Source of the DNA: Cryptomeria japonica
Lineage: Eukaryota; Streptophyta; Pinopsida; Cupressales; Cupressaceae
Direction: 5' to 3'
Assembly: GCF_030272615.1 (NCBI RefSeq)
Contig: NC_081405.1
Coordinates: 568,291,095 to 568,355,094, forward strand
Length of the DNA stretch: 64,000 bases
In this document: positions 11,459 through 23,460 of the stretch, one piece after another
Numbering within the stretch: the first letter of the stretch is position 1
How the letters are laid out: each line of letters begins with the position of its first letter
Position numbers and translations under genes: made by a program
The notes under the pieces: generated by a model
Seen by the model: only the letters and a program-made list of their open reading frames with translations
Told to the model about the DNA's origin: nothing
Database searches by the model: none

Positions 11459-13200
11459 GATCTGATGGCCTGCGTTGATTTGCGACCAAAAAGTGCTCGA
11501 AACATAGTTTCCACGAAGTAGCAAAAGGCGAATGTGGACCCGGCATATAGGTTTGGACCAAAGCTAAACACCGATCAAGTGTCATCTGATCAGACAGACA
11601 ATGTGGTTTTATGAGATCAAGCTGAACGTGTTTTAAGCTTCGCGAAGTGGCGAAAGGGTTTGGCGGGTCCCAAAGATAAGCGGTCTTCTTTGGTTAAAGA
11701 ATGATCGGGTTGGAAAAAGATCAATGGCTTCTCATTGTTTCGTGGCTGAGAGATGCACGAGCTATACCTTCAGCGAAATAGCAAAAAGGTGGAGGGTCCC
11801 GCTAAGAGTGGTAGTAAATGTGGTAACCCCAGTTGGCAATGACATGGCGGTGACAAGGCACTGAGTTGGCGGTATGCAATGGGTCTAGGCAAGGTTGTCA
11901 TAAAAAGAGTAAACAACGAGCAAGTTCTTGAGATCTAACGGCTCGCGTGAATTCGCGAAGATAAGATGCTAGCAAGTTAGTCATTGCGAAGTAGCGAAAA
12001 GGAAGATGGGCCCAAGGGACAGGCATGGCATGAAGTTAAAAGCAGATCAGGTCTGTTTTGATCCAACGGCTCTCATGGTTTTGTGGTGCAAGCCAAACAA
12101 AGAATAATGTTCATGAAGTCGCAAAAGATAGGTGGAAATCACATGGAGGAGTGACGTGGCATAACAGCTGCCAATTTTTGTAGAGCTTGGAAAAAGATCA
12201 ATAGCTTCTCGTTGTTTCGTGGTCAGGAGATGCATGAGCTATACCTTTAGCAAAATAGCAAAAAGGTTGAGGGTCCAACTAAGAGTGGTAGTAAATGTGG
12301 TAACCCTAGTTGGCGATGACAAGGCACTCAGTTGGCAATATGCAGTGGGTCTGGGCAAGGTTGTCATAAAAATAGTAAACAACGAGCAACTTCTTAAGAT
12401 CTAACGGCTCGCGTGAATTTGCAAAGATAAGATGCTAGCAAGTTAGTCATTGCGAAGTAGCAAAAAGACCGATGGGCCCAAGGGACAGGCATGGCATGAA
12501 GTTAAAAGTAGATCAAGTCTATTTTGATCTAATGGTTCTCGTGGTTTCGTGGTTGCAAGCGAAATGAATAATAATGTTCGCGAAGTCATGAAAGATAGGT
12601 GGAAATCACACGGAGGAGTGACGTGACACATGGTTTAAAAAAGTGGTTGAGGGCCCACCTAGGTGTAACTGGCAGTTATGTGGGAATAGTAAAAGGGAAC
12701 ACATGGCGGATTAAGGGTGGAACCAAAAGGAGTTTCCAGGGCTAATGGCCAACTGCCATGTGGCATTTATTAATCAGATAACAGGTGGGGTAAGTAATTC
12801 CTGGATAAAGGGCCCACTTAAAAGGCATTCATCTCAAGATTGATCCAACGCTTCTCGTTGTTTCATTACCCAAAGATGTCCATGGCTTAACCTCAGTGAA
12901 ATGGTGAAAACCCTTAGCCGTCAAGATGAGGCGTGGTTAGTTAAAAGGATTGATGGTCCTGGTTGGAGTTAAAGGCCGGGTGATTTGAGTTTGATCTAAC
13001 GCTTGGCGCAGCCTCGCAAAGGAAAAGTGCACGACTGTTAAACTTCACGAAGTGGCGAAAAGGAGGTAGGGCCTGACACTAAAGCAAAGAGATTAAACGG
13101 AGATAAAGGTGATGTAAGTTCTCAAGATCCAACGGCCAGCGTTGTTTCGCGAAAGAAAAGAGCATGCGTTTTATGTTCTGCGAAGTAGTGAAAGAGCGAA
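11459..13200 (+). repeat. Array of eleven three-box modules with fixed 54-nt box spacing
   Basis: Eleven degenerate copies of one module start at 11459, 11588, 11719, 11932, 12060, 12196, 12398, 12526, 12842, 12993 and 13126. Box A approximates GATCYAACGGCTCGCGTT, often followed by TTTCGCGAAG. Box B approximates GCGAAGTAGCGAAAAGG and starts 54 nt after box A in ten modules and 53 in one. A GGGYCC-type box follows about 12-16 nt after B in most. Gaps between module starts vary: 128-136 is commonest, and others are 151, 202, 213 and 316. The block 11703-12164 is tandemly duplicated at about 12182-12640 (period about 465-477), which accounts for three of the modules. TTTCGC in A can pair with GCGAAA in B. 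It lies directly upstream of the long frame at 13523. I know of no described family that matches. Confidence 0.75.
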
Positions 13201-13522
13201 ACAGAGGAAACACTTAGATAAATTATAACCCGTTGGAGCCAGTTTTGAATTCGATTTGGTGAATTTAATTCTGAAAAGAAAGCCAAAGCATGCAGACTTA
13301 ATTTCTAAAAACTTAAATGCCAACTTGCCCTTTTCAGTTCGCATCAACTTGATTGCTAGCTATTGTTTCATCGAAGTTTGTTGCAGAGCGATTTTCTTCA
13401 GGCGAATAATCAGGTTTCTTGTGCTTTTCTTGATAACTCTTGGTTTGTTCTCAAATACTATTGTGTGAATTACTTCATTAGAGGTCTATGCTAGCTTCTA
13501 GTGGTATAATTGTTTGACCAGA
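13201..13522 (+). other. Leader between module array and long frame
   Basis: No gene is seen here. At 13502-13507 is TGGTAT, the first six bases of a plant tRNA-Met primer-binding site, 21 nt before the start codon. The following bases do not continue the match, so a retroelement leader is only a possibility. Confidence 0.3.
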
Positions 13523-16500
13523 ATGGCACCCAGAAGAGAATTTACAAGGAAAGTGAATTATAAAGACTAAAATATCTGTGATGATTTTTTAGAGCAATTA
13601 ACCATGTCCACCAATGCTGGGGCTAAGGCCAAAGAGCTAGTACCTAAGAACCCTCATCTAAAAATTGGAGATGGCCTTTATGATAAGGGTAATTGGTTGA
13701 GGGACCCTGAAATAGGATTGTTAGGCTTAGGACTCTTCAAAGTCAGTTTTGGGCAAAGGAATTCCCCAGCTCCTTTGAATGGCATATGGAAGCAGGATGT
13801 AGGAAAGCTTGTGGTCCTAGGTGTTTTTATGGAAGTAGATTTGGTAGCCCTGATTGCACAGAATTATGACTCTATTGCAAGATGCATCAGGAACATAAAG
13901 GGATCAATCTTGATTGAGATAAATGAAGATTAATTCAGGAAAGTGTTTAAACTCAGTGAGTCCTCCAAGTTGTTAGAACCTACTGACTTTGAGTCGTTAG
14001 CCCAGGTTTACAACACACAAAGGGATCATCTTAGAAGTGGCCCATTGAAATAATTCTTTGTAAAGATAGGGGGGTTAACAGTTGTAGGCCCCAGCACAAT
14101 GGAACCATTCTCTCTCAACCTATTCACTCTAAGAGCTAAGGGTATGTGTTGGGTATTATGCTAGATTTTCGGAGAGGATGTTGAAAAGAATATGCCAACC
14201 CATTATATGTTAATAATTGCATAAATTCTAAACCCCTCCCTAGCAATAACATTTGATTATGCCTCATACCTTGCTGATGCAATTCATAAAGGGCTATTAG
14301 GAATCAAAAATGGTAAGGTGGATACGCCATTTGGATGGTACTCCATGTTAATGCATATGTTTCTGTTCAAAGGGGCTGATTATTTTGGAAAGGAGATGGA
14401 CCTGATTAAGGTCAAGGATAAAGAGGAGATGTCAGTGCAATTGTGGAGTACTGTTCTATCTTGGGATAGAGAAGATGAAAGTTATTTAAAGTTTGATAGA
14501 TGCTTTGCACCTAAAATTATGATTCTTCTATACAGAGAAAACCCTACAATTCCTAATGCTCTTTTAGAGTTTCTCAGACCAAAGGAGTTTGTAGAGGATA
14601 TCAAGATTGTTCACAATTGGGGAGACATATATTTGTACCCTGTGTCTACTATTTTTAGAGTGTTTGGATTTAGAGGTACCCCCTTTTTACTACCCAATCA
14701 GGTCCCATTAAAGATAGGGATTGCAGAAGTCCTGAGACAAATTGGGGGAGTACAAGAAGCATAGCTAACCAATAGAGGTAAAGGGACTATTTTCCCAACT
14801 ATTACCATGGCTCACCATTTTTTGATCACTAAGGGTGGATGGAGATTTTTTCAAGAATTCTTTAAGCCATATAGGTTGTCTACTACAGTGTCAAGATGTG
14901 CAGACGCCGAGGATTTTTTCAATGGCATGTTCAGAAAAAGAGCAGTGTGCAGAGGTAGGCCACATCAATTTCATTTCCCTGAAGATCTGATTAGAAATGA
15001 ATTCAGCTTAGATGAGCAAGAACTAAGGAAGGAGAAGTGGGTGGCATATAAGAAAGCCCTTGATTTTATCCATCAATTTGACACTGGCTATGACCCCCTT
15101 TCTAGCTTCAACCCATTTGAGGAGTAAATAAAAATCCTGATTCTTTATTTTGAGGATCTCATGCAGACCTTAAAAGAAAAGAGGGAGGCCATAATGCAAA
15201 ATGAGCCTAATAAGGCTAAGATGGTATTGGCTAAGCTTTCCTTTTCTAGAGATATCCCACATGGTGACTATGTAATGCACAAAAGGTCAAAGTACACATT
15301 GATAATGTCAGTGACAGCTGAGCCTTCCACTTCAAAAGGGAAGAGGAAAATTGAAGATGTCATTGACATCCAGGATTCCCCTAAGAAGCAGAGAGTGGGA
15401 AAGGAAATTGAAACTGATGAGCCTCAATATTCTCCATCTCAGTCTCCAATCCACATTAGAGATGAACAAGTTGTGGCTGAACAATTATTGCAGTTAGGGA
15501 GTCTCGGTGAGATTACCTATACCTATGAGGAGACAGAAGAGGGGATGCCTGAAGAGCCACCTAATGCTGAAATGGATTTGACTGATGGTGAGTTAAAGGG
15601 CCAAGAAATGGACCTTACTATTAAGAAAGCAGGTGAAGAATTCCTAGCTGATAGTAATTTTGTCACATCAGGAGCTTTTATACAGTTTCTATGGAAGCAA
15701 AATATTGATCAATTCAAGACTAGATGTGAATAGAGGAAAAGTGAACAACCTCTTAAAAATAGAACTCAGGTAGAAGAAGAAGTTAAGCAAGAAATGATGG
15801 AGGAGTTCAAAGCAATCACCCCTAAGAAAGGAAGACAAATGGTAGCAAAGGCTACTGTGTTGATTCTCCCTGAATGGGATATCGCTGATCCCTTAGTGCT
15901 TCATGCGGTGAGGAAAGAAACAAAGCCTATGGAAAGAGTGACATTCAGCAAAGATAATGTTGCTCTTTTCATGTGGTCTTTAAAGAAGGATGAAAACAAA
16001 AGAAGGAAGGATGCATCAGATTCTAGCCTCTTAGGAGGCATGATAGTTAAAAGAGTCCAAGACACAGGGGTAGTGGAAGCTGCAAGCACAGTCCTAGGGA
16101 CTACAAAATTCAGTATTGTGGTGGCAGAGAAAGAGGCACAAGAAAAGGCTAATCTCCAATTGAAGTTGGAGACTATTTTAAAAGCTTACAATGATGCTAA
16201 AGAAGGAATAGCCAATAGAGACAACATAATTGCTAGACTCCAGAGTCAACTGGCAGGTCAATATCATCTTGGTGAATCTTCTAAACTCATGATAGCCTCC
16301 TCTCCAGCAAGACCCCTTCCTACTAGTCCCATCATTGAATATCCCCATTCTCCTATGCCTTCTAGTTCCCAATTACCTGAAAATGTCAAACATGAGTTGG
16401 AAAAATTGAAACAAGCTCAGACATTGTATGCAAACAAATATGAGGAGAAGGTGAAAACCACCATCTTGAAGTTTGCTGACTCAGTCAAAACCTCTAATGT

Positions 16501-17152
16501 ATACATAAATATGAAGAGGATTCTTGATATTTTGATCAAATTGAGAGAAGAAGAAGCCACTTTGGAACCAGTCCTAAATAAGTTGGTGCCTAGAGGTGAA
16601 GAGTTAGAGCTCATGTGTTCTTCCCATGCAGATGCAGAAGAGAATGACAATCTAAGGTCCACATGTGAGTTTATAAAAGAGATGAATATTCTTTCAATGG
16701 AAGGAGCAGGTATAAAAATAAAAGCCCAACTTTATAGGAAAGAATACTCAAATCATAAATTTGAAATGTTTCCAGGAGGTTTCATTGGTCCTGTCCAGCT
16801 AAAGGAAGAGAAGACTTGGTTAAAGGAGGTGGACCACAATTTGTCCCTAAGGATCAATCAGATTATTAGTACTGATGACACATCCTTATTTGTCCAAACA
16901 ATTGAGGAAATTGAAAAAGTGAAATCTCATTATGGTTTCATAGAAACAGAGATTAGGCATGTACGAGTCACTTGGAAGCGGCTAGAAGATATGAAATAGA
17001 AGAGTGCTAGTTTTACTTGGCCTAGTGATGATGTGTATCAGGAGTGGAAAGATAAGTATATGGGACAGAAAGAAGATGCTTGGGAGCAATTACAGGAGGT
17101 TGCAACAGAACAACAAGCAGAGGAAGCCGCAGATGCTGAAAAGGACTTATAA
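13523..17152 (+). pseudogene. Long undescribed frame, 1,209 codons, nine in-frame stops, no frameshift
   Basis: From the ATG at 13523 (MAPRREFTRKVNYKD) one frame runs to TAA at 17150-17152. It is broken only by TAA at 13568, 13931, 14051, 14222 and 15125 and by TAG at 14162, 14762, 15731 and 16997. All nine fit glutamine codons changed by C-to-T. The first roughly 530 residues look globular and include LLGIKNGKVDTPFGWYSML, YGKEM-like basic stretches and GGWRFFQEFFKPYRLS. A basic, proline/serine-rich stretch follows near 15330-15450 (KGKRKIEDVIDIQDSPKKQR, a likely nuclear signal). The C-terminal third is charged and helical, probably coiled coil (16080-16260 and 16380-17000). I find no zinc knuckle, protease, RT or integrase motif. 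It may be an accessory ORF of a retroelement or of the surrounding CACTA element, or a host-derived gene. I do not recognise the family. Confidence 0.7.
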
Positions 17153-17600
17153 CCGCTTCTTGAAAATGACCGGTTGTTTGTAACAAACTTTCTTTTGAAG
17201 GGTCCAAAGCTTGTATGCATCCATACTATTATAAATGAATACCAGGACTCCTAAAAAAATGATCGCAAGTAATTGTAAGAAAACGGTGCAGAAATTTATC
17301 TGAGCTTTTTTCTTGTCTTATGGAGAATACTCTGAGTTTTGTAATATTTTCTCAAAATTAATATCAATATACAGACTAGAAATAGTTTATATACATAAAT
17401 GTGCATAGAAATCATAGGGAAAGTCATGTCAAATGTGCAACTCAATACAATAAATAATCTTAGTTTGTAGCCTTATAGCATCATAATGCAGTCCTTGACC
17501 AAGTATGCATACAAGAAACATCTAGTTCTATTAAGGCACAAGCATCAAAGTCAGAGGTTATGACAACTAGTGAAAAACATCAAGAATAAAAAGTTTAGTC
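17153..17600. other. AT-rich sequence after the long frame, nothing recognised
   Basis: This is probably the 3' untranslated part of the long frame followed by CACTA B sequence. AATAAA-like strings and a TTTTGTAATATTTTCTCAAA stretch occur, but no gene or second copy of the upstream array is visible. Confidence 0.4.
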
Positions 17601-17629
17601 TCAAGAATTAGGAGTTGTAATAAAAAAAC

Positions 17630-18430
17630 TTACAAGGATGAGGCATATTCATAACTTTTGCAGTCCCACCTTGGATATCAACACTAGAAGCAACTCATAT
17701 TGTTCGTGTACAGACAAGACAATACGGAAGTTCATTATACCCAGCAACTCGTGGTGTTGTTGTTCGTGTTGGCTTTGTTGGACCCTGCAATTAAGATTCA
17801 ATATACATTATTCAATAAGATTAACTGTGCAACATAATGAAATATTGAAAAGTGTGTTACCTTGTTGAGCTTCGCTTGGTTTTGAGAATAGTTTAATATT
17901 CTCTACTGAAAAGGGCCAACCACGTGAAGGTGGAAGCTCATTTGGCCCCTTCCCCCCCCCTTAACATCACTCTAAATTCCCCGTTAACATCTTATAACAT
18001 TCATTCATTAATTCTTTCTACCATTAATAAAATATAGCATTCATTCATTAATATCACATAACATTCATTAACACATAACATTGATTATCATTAATTAACA
18101 CACAACATTCATCTATATTAATTAACACATATCATCCATAACCATTAATTAGCACATAATTACATTCACTAACACAAAAAAATCAGTCATTATCAAATAA
18201 GTTAGATTACAATCATTTCTTTCTTTGTTTTTTCTTTGAAGCAATGAAAGGACTAAGTGGAACATCGGTGTCTTCATCATTTCCCCCCTCTGTAGATGTT
18301 CCGCCAACTACTCATGATCTCAATGTATGCCTAGTCCTATATTAAGGACGAGGACACTGAAGCGAAGGGGGGTCGTCCTCTGCAATAACAAAGAAATGGG
18401 TTAAATTCAAAACAAAAAAATTATTATTGT
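17630..18430 (-). pseudogene. CACTA B 3' exons (TNPA-like remnant)
   Basis: On the minus strand, an AG acceptor at about 18382 opens an exon starting EDDPPSLQCPRP and ending ASKKKQRKK with a stop near 18233. It matches the last exon of the copy A TNPA-like gene. Further on (17930-17860), WPFSVENIKLFSKPSEAQQ runs to a donor, and an acceptor near 17788 opens a short second exon. The RQEKHGQHKLGSGGY exon of copy A is absent here: it seems to have been deleted between this exon and the GAT-repeat region at 18438-18610. Confidence 0.5.
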
Positions 18431-18437
18431 TACAAGT

Positions 18438-18438
18438 C

Positions 18439-18501
<63 letters not shown>

Positions 18502-18610
18502 GTCGTCGTCGTCGTCATCATCATCATCATCAACATCTTCGCCATCATCATCACCATCAACACCATCACCATCATCATCATCTTCTTCTTCTTCTTCTTC
18601 TTCTTCTCCT
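18438..18610 (+). repeat. (ATC)n / (TTC)n microsatellite
   Basis: This is an ATC run interrupted by GTC units, then a TTC run. Read on the minus strand in the transposase frame it gives an aspartate- and glutamate-rich tail, so it probably arose as an acidic C-terminus of the TNP2-type gene. The methionine and isoleucine runs in the other frames are artefacts. Confidence 0.9.
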
Positions 18611-18642
18611 TCTTGTTCTTCTTCATCGTCATTGTGAAACTA

Positions 18643-21600
18643 TCAATCGTAATCATCATCCACTTCATCTCCTACTTCTTCGGTATCTTCTTCTTCCATC
18701 ATATTATACTTTATCAGCCTTCCTCTTGGATCATGTCTAACAACAAATGACCAACCCGGTTTATGTGGAACCTCAGAGTAAAATACTTGCTCACATTGGC
18801 TTGGAAGAACATAGGGCTCATCCCCAACTGGTTCAAATGACCTTGTATTTAGCATTATAAAACCATTATCATGTTCAATAACAGTTCTATCAGGATCATT
18901 TTTATTCAATCGTAGCCTGTACCATTTGATGACGAACAAAACTAATTTGAAGGAATTAAAGTCACACTCAAGTATATCATCCAAAATGCCATAGTATCAA
19001 TTTTGAGACTGTTGAGTATGAATGTCATATCTCAATGAAATATTTGTCACCTCAAAGACTGCAGTGATGCCAAAATCACAAGTTTTCTTTGTGTCATCCA
19101 ACTTTTGTATGCGAAATTTATGACCATTGCAGCACATAGCATTGTGGTGTTTTACCTACGATATGTCAAACATGTAAAATTTATTGCATTGTGAGTTCAT
19201 AAACATATGGGTGACTAATAAATTTATACGTACCTATTTATCTCTTAAACCATATGCTAAATCAATTTTCCTTTGCGTAACATTGGAATCTCCATTACGA
19301 TGTGCTTCTTTAACCAATGAAGCCACACCTTCCCATGTTAACGTGCATCTAGAATGTTGACAACATTCAATCCATACAGTCATCCAATCAACATTGTTTG
19401 CAATATACAAATGTAGTGCATCCCACTCTCGACCAATTGTACAAAAAATAAATAGACGTCTTACAATCGATTTATTTTGTAGATTAAGAATTAATTAACT
19501 ACAATAACTTCTTATAATTACCTCTCACTTTCCTCAATCTACCTTTCCCCATCAAGTACCCCCCTTCGAATTTGTTAATGGTGTTGGGATCCCAAATGCG
19601 ATCCACGTGGATCTTTGTTGAAAACTTAGGAAGATATTCAGAAATGTACACCATAGTCTGGTATACTATATATCCCTCCACCATAGAACCCTCAGGATGT
19701 GCTCTTTGTCAAACCAAAGCCTTCAAAAATTTCAAGTGCCTCTCAACCATCCACATTGACCTAGTGTGTACAGGTCCACACAATTCAATCTCCTCAACTT
19801 GGTGTATGAGGTAGTGTTCTTGTGCATTGAAAAAAGCTGGAGTTAGACACTTTTGCATTTCACACATTAAATGAGGAATTTTTCTCTTCCAATATTTTAT
19901 ATCATCTTTATGGATTTCTTTACATGACAACCACCTACAAGGTATTCAAGACACAAAAAAATATATTACATAAGAAGTAAAACAAATCACAAATATAATA
20001 TCTATACAACAAACTAATCAAATATCACTACTTACCGTATGTATTTTCCAAGATCATATATGACTTGCTTGACATTATTGTCGAAGTCGTCTGGGAGAGA
20101 TAGAGGTAGAACATACTGCAACAATTATAAAATTATCTTTTCATTTTTTTGTAACATAATGAAAAGTACACGTACGCTCAGTACTCAAATACATACTAAA
20201 AACACAAGAACATGAATTACTTTAATGAAGGTATGCCAATCATGAGTTTTCATCCCTCTCCCAAATTCACTTTTCTTTGATATGAGATTGTTTATGTTCG
20301 CAGCAAATCCTATGGGAAATCAAATTTTTTGTATGACTTCTTTTATAGCATTGCTTTGTTGGTCCGTTAATAACCAAGGAAGCTCACTTATATTAATCTG
20401 GTCTCCATGGCTATTTGATTGAATGACATTTATCATTGCATGATTGGAATCCTGAATGTCACTACATATTTTGACAATTTTTTCTTTGTCATGCCTTCCA
20501 TCCAATATTTTCCATAATGTCTCTGTTATATTCTTTCCAATATGCATACTATCAAACAAATGAACAATTTGTAATTGCTCGTAGTAGGGCAACCTACTAA
20601 ATTGTTGGGGGTAACTTTTTATTCCCTTAGGAAGGTGGTCATTTATGCCTTCACAATTATATACATTCATATCTTTAACTTGGTACTTACCTAATCGAAT
20701 GAACAAAAACATTACGTAATTATTATGACCATTTTACTGCAATATTTATAATTAAATTTAAACGACTATATTTAAATGATAAAATACCTAGAACAATCAT
20801 TGCCAACACTATGTGCTCCCTCTTTATTGACATCCATGGAGGAATGTTATTGTTGATAACAAAAACAGGCCACACTGAGTAAACAGATCTCATCTCTCCA
20901 AATGGATTGACACCGTCTGCTGCCAATAAAAGCCTGAGATTACGAGCTTCTTCTTTAAAGTGTGGCCACTTTTCCTCTATGTCCATAAATGCTGAACCAT
21001 CCACAGGCATTCGAATAATGTCATCTCGACTTCTATTGCGTGCATGGTAATCCATAATTTTTACCAAGCTAGTGCACTTGAATAATTGTTGCATACGTGG
21101 AATAATAAGAATATAGTGAAGAACCTTGCGAGGAACCCTTTTTATTATTTGATCTATTCGATATCTACTGATATGACATTCAGGGCATTCAGTTTGAAAT
21201 TCATGTTGTTTGTGATATATAATATGATCATTGGGACAAGCATTTATTGCTTGATACTCCATTCCAATATCTTTCATAATGACAGATAATTCTCGATATG
21301 AGTGAGGTAGAATATTTGATGGTGGTAACAAAAACTCACCTATCAATCTACAACAACAAAATATAATTTGTTATAATAAAGAATATTAATGGTACAACAT
21401 GATTCACAGTTTATTATGACATATATGGCATGCCTTAACATATGTGACATTGTTATGTTGGATAAACCATTCATAACCTTCAAGTTCACCAACAACAATA
21501 CAGCGGAGAGAAGAGTTGCATGCGAGCCTTCATAAAGGGCCTCAGATGCCTTCTCAAGTAGAGGGACATCATGAACAACATCAAGGTCATCTTCATCATC

Positions 21601-22110
21601 ATGATCAGCTGTGTGAGTACTAAATGAGTCATGGATCAATGTATTTGTACCATCATCTTCAATTGTGTTTTATGGCTCATGATCGTCATCTTCCATGGGA
21701 TCATTATCTTCAGCTTTGATATTCACACCTCCATGTTCGTCCACTTCGAAAACCATATTCTTAGGGTTGTGTTGATCCATACCATGTGCTCCGGGGTGCT
21801 CGACCTATATAAAATTGATATACATAAATAAATCGCGATCATGATCTCATCATCACATGATTTATTATGTATATAAATTGTCAAAACGATATAATTAAAA
21901 TCTTACCAATGGATGATAATCATGTCCACCTTCAATGTGACCATGCAGCCTACAATGTTTCTTTGATGTTTTGATTAGAAGTCTTCTAGTCTTTAACCGC
22001 TTACAAATTTTTCACGGACAATAACATTTTCCATCACCTTTTCTTTTCAAGTTAGACCACAATCTAGCAATTGTCTCCTTATTTTGTTGTTCATTGATAT
22101 TGTTTAACAT
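18643..22110 (-). pseudogene. TNP2-type CACTA transposase, copy B, core deleted
   Basis: The order matches copy A. The N-terminal exon starts at 22110 with an in-frame TGA inside the CPCKIC motif. TNP2 entry segments lie at 21640-20723 (ECPECHISRYRIDQI, MDIEEKWPHFKEE, GVNPFGEMRSVYS) and 20712-20320 (LPYYEQLQIVHLFDSMHIG, ELPWLLTDQQS). DUF4218 follows (19930-19499), then an exon at 19420-19230 (REWDALHLYIANN, WEGVASLVKEAHRNGD), and finally DUF4216 (18984-18643: WYRLRLNKNDPDRT, LPSQCEQVFYSE) with an acidic tail. Compared with A, about 0.56 kb is missing between KDMNVY and the GINDHLPKG segment, removing the LWTIHDAPGL part of the transposase core. The stop before QRAHPEGS is shared with copy A, so it predates the split. 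B keeps DUF4216, which A has lost. Confidence 0.82.
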
Positions 22111-23448
22111 GGTCTTTCTTCATAGGCAAGAAAATAGAAATTATTGTCTAACATGGTCTTTCCCTCAGGAGTTGGCAGATCCTGCTTCCATACTTTAATT
22201 CAATTTTCTCAAAGGACAATCCTAAAAATCCATGCATTGCAAACAACTTTTTACACCTTTGTTGGTTGTGGTGGCATCACAGAGAGTTTACATCAATTAA
22301 TGAAGAACATGACAATGCTTTTAATGCAGCAGTAGAAGTCTATCTCTTATTCAATATCTCTAGTGAAACCCCCATGATCTTTTGTTTGAGTAGAATTTGT
22401 TATATTCTAGAAAGGGTCTTGTCCTTTGTTGATGGGATATTCATCTACCTCAAGAAATAATTTTTCTTTTCTCCAACAAGAAGTGGAACTAAATGAAGAT
22501 CTAGCACCATGAAATTAATCCTCAAAAGGATTACTATAGTTAGTTTTGGTAGATAATGATCTGGGTAAAATACTAATGTGGCTTTACGAAACATTATGTA
22601 CTAGCTTAGCATACTCTAACAACTTTGGTGCGACATGCTACATCCAATTAAGTCTCCATCGGTATCTCTATTGTGTTTATGGATTGGGATTCAATGTACT
22701 CTTTTCATACACAGATTTTACTTTCAACTGAGGAGGTTTGTATGTACTTACTTGTCTTTCGATTGTATCCCTATTTCAAGAATTTCTTCTATCGACAAAT
22801 CATTTGTTGTAAGTTCTACAAGTGGAAGCTTGAACATGCCTTCCATACTAGCCTTGTTGATACGTCCAACACCATCTTGTGCAACAAATCTTTAGAACTC
22901 CATTTTTCTGAATTGAAGAGTGAGTATTAGGGACAATCTAGGACACTTACAAAGGTTTTGCAAGAGAGATAAATAGACCTAAATATTATGGCTTAATAAT
23001 GATCAATAGGTAAACAGATAAGAAACTCTCAATATCAAAATGACTTTCTCAATTGTCTTTACCAGAAATGGATAGATCTACTAATAATGGCTTTATGACT
23101 GTATGTCAACTTTAGACTCAATCCAAGAAGAGCTATAACTAATATGTGATATCTAGATTTATGATCTCTATAATATAACAATCCCATAATTATGTTTCCA
23201 TGCATCTATACCACAACACAAACATCATGCTAGTGTTCAGCCATAGCAATTGATATCCTAATTATAGAATGTGAAATATGCACATAACTATGAATAAAGA
23301 TTAAGAAAAACAAAGAAAGATGCTTATTGCAAACATAAAAGACTAATGGACAAGAATTGAATTCATTGTAGATAGTTTTCAATATCAAATTCACTTATTT
23401 GTGTGCATTTAGTAACTCATGTACTTGTGGCCAACCATTTATCTCTTT
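22111..23448 (-). other. CACTA B 5' leader, no recognisable gene
   Basis: This is the counterpart of 5280-6615 in copy A, with no conserved protein. It ends at the CATAA target duplication of the gypsy element. Confidence 0.6.
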
Positions 23449-23460
23449 CATAATGTAGAC
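23449..23460 (+). repeat. Gypsy target duplication CATAA plus 7-bp remnant of the 5' LTR
   Basis: CATAA (23449-23453) is repeated at 33775-33779, directly after the 3' LTR. Copy A has one uninterrupted CATAA at 6616-6620 in the same context. The next seven bases, TGTAGAC, equal the first seven of the 3' LTR at 32300. Internal gag-pol sequence follows at once, so nearly all of the 5' LTR, the leader and gag were deleted. Confidence 0.85.

Noticed and set aside
11459-13200. CRISPR-like repeat array
   Set aside because: Module spacing is irregular, repeats are degenerate, there is no leader or cas gene, and the context is a plant nuclear genome.
17678-17690. CACTAGAAG as a CACTA terminus
   Set aside because: The following bases do not match the terminal repeat shared by 7989, 10941 and 35151.
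18342-18750. ORFs of methionine and isoleucine runs on both strands
   Set aside because: They are translations of the ATC/TTC microsatellite. The only meaningful reading is the acidic tail of the CACTA transposase on the minus strand.
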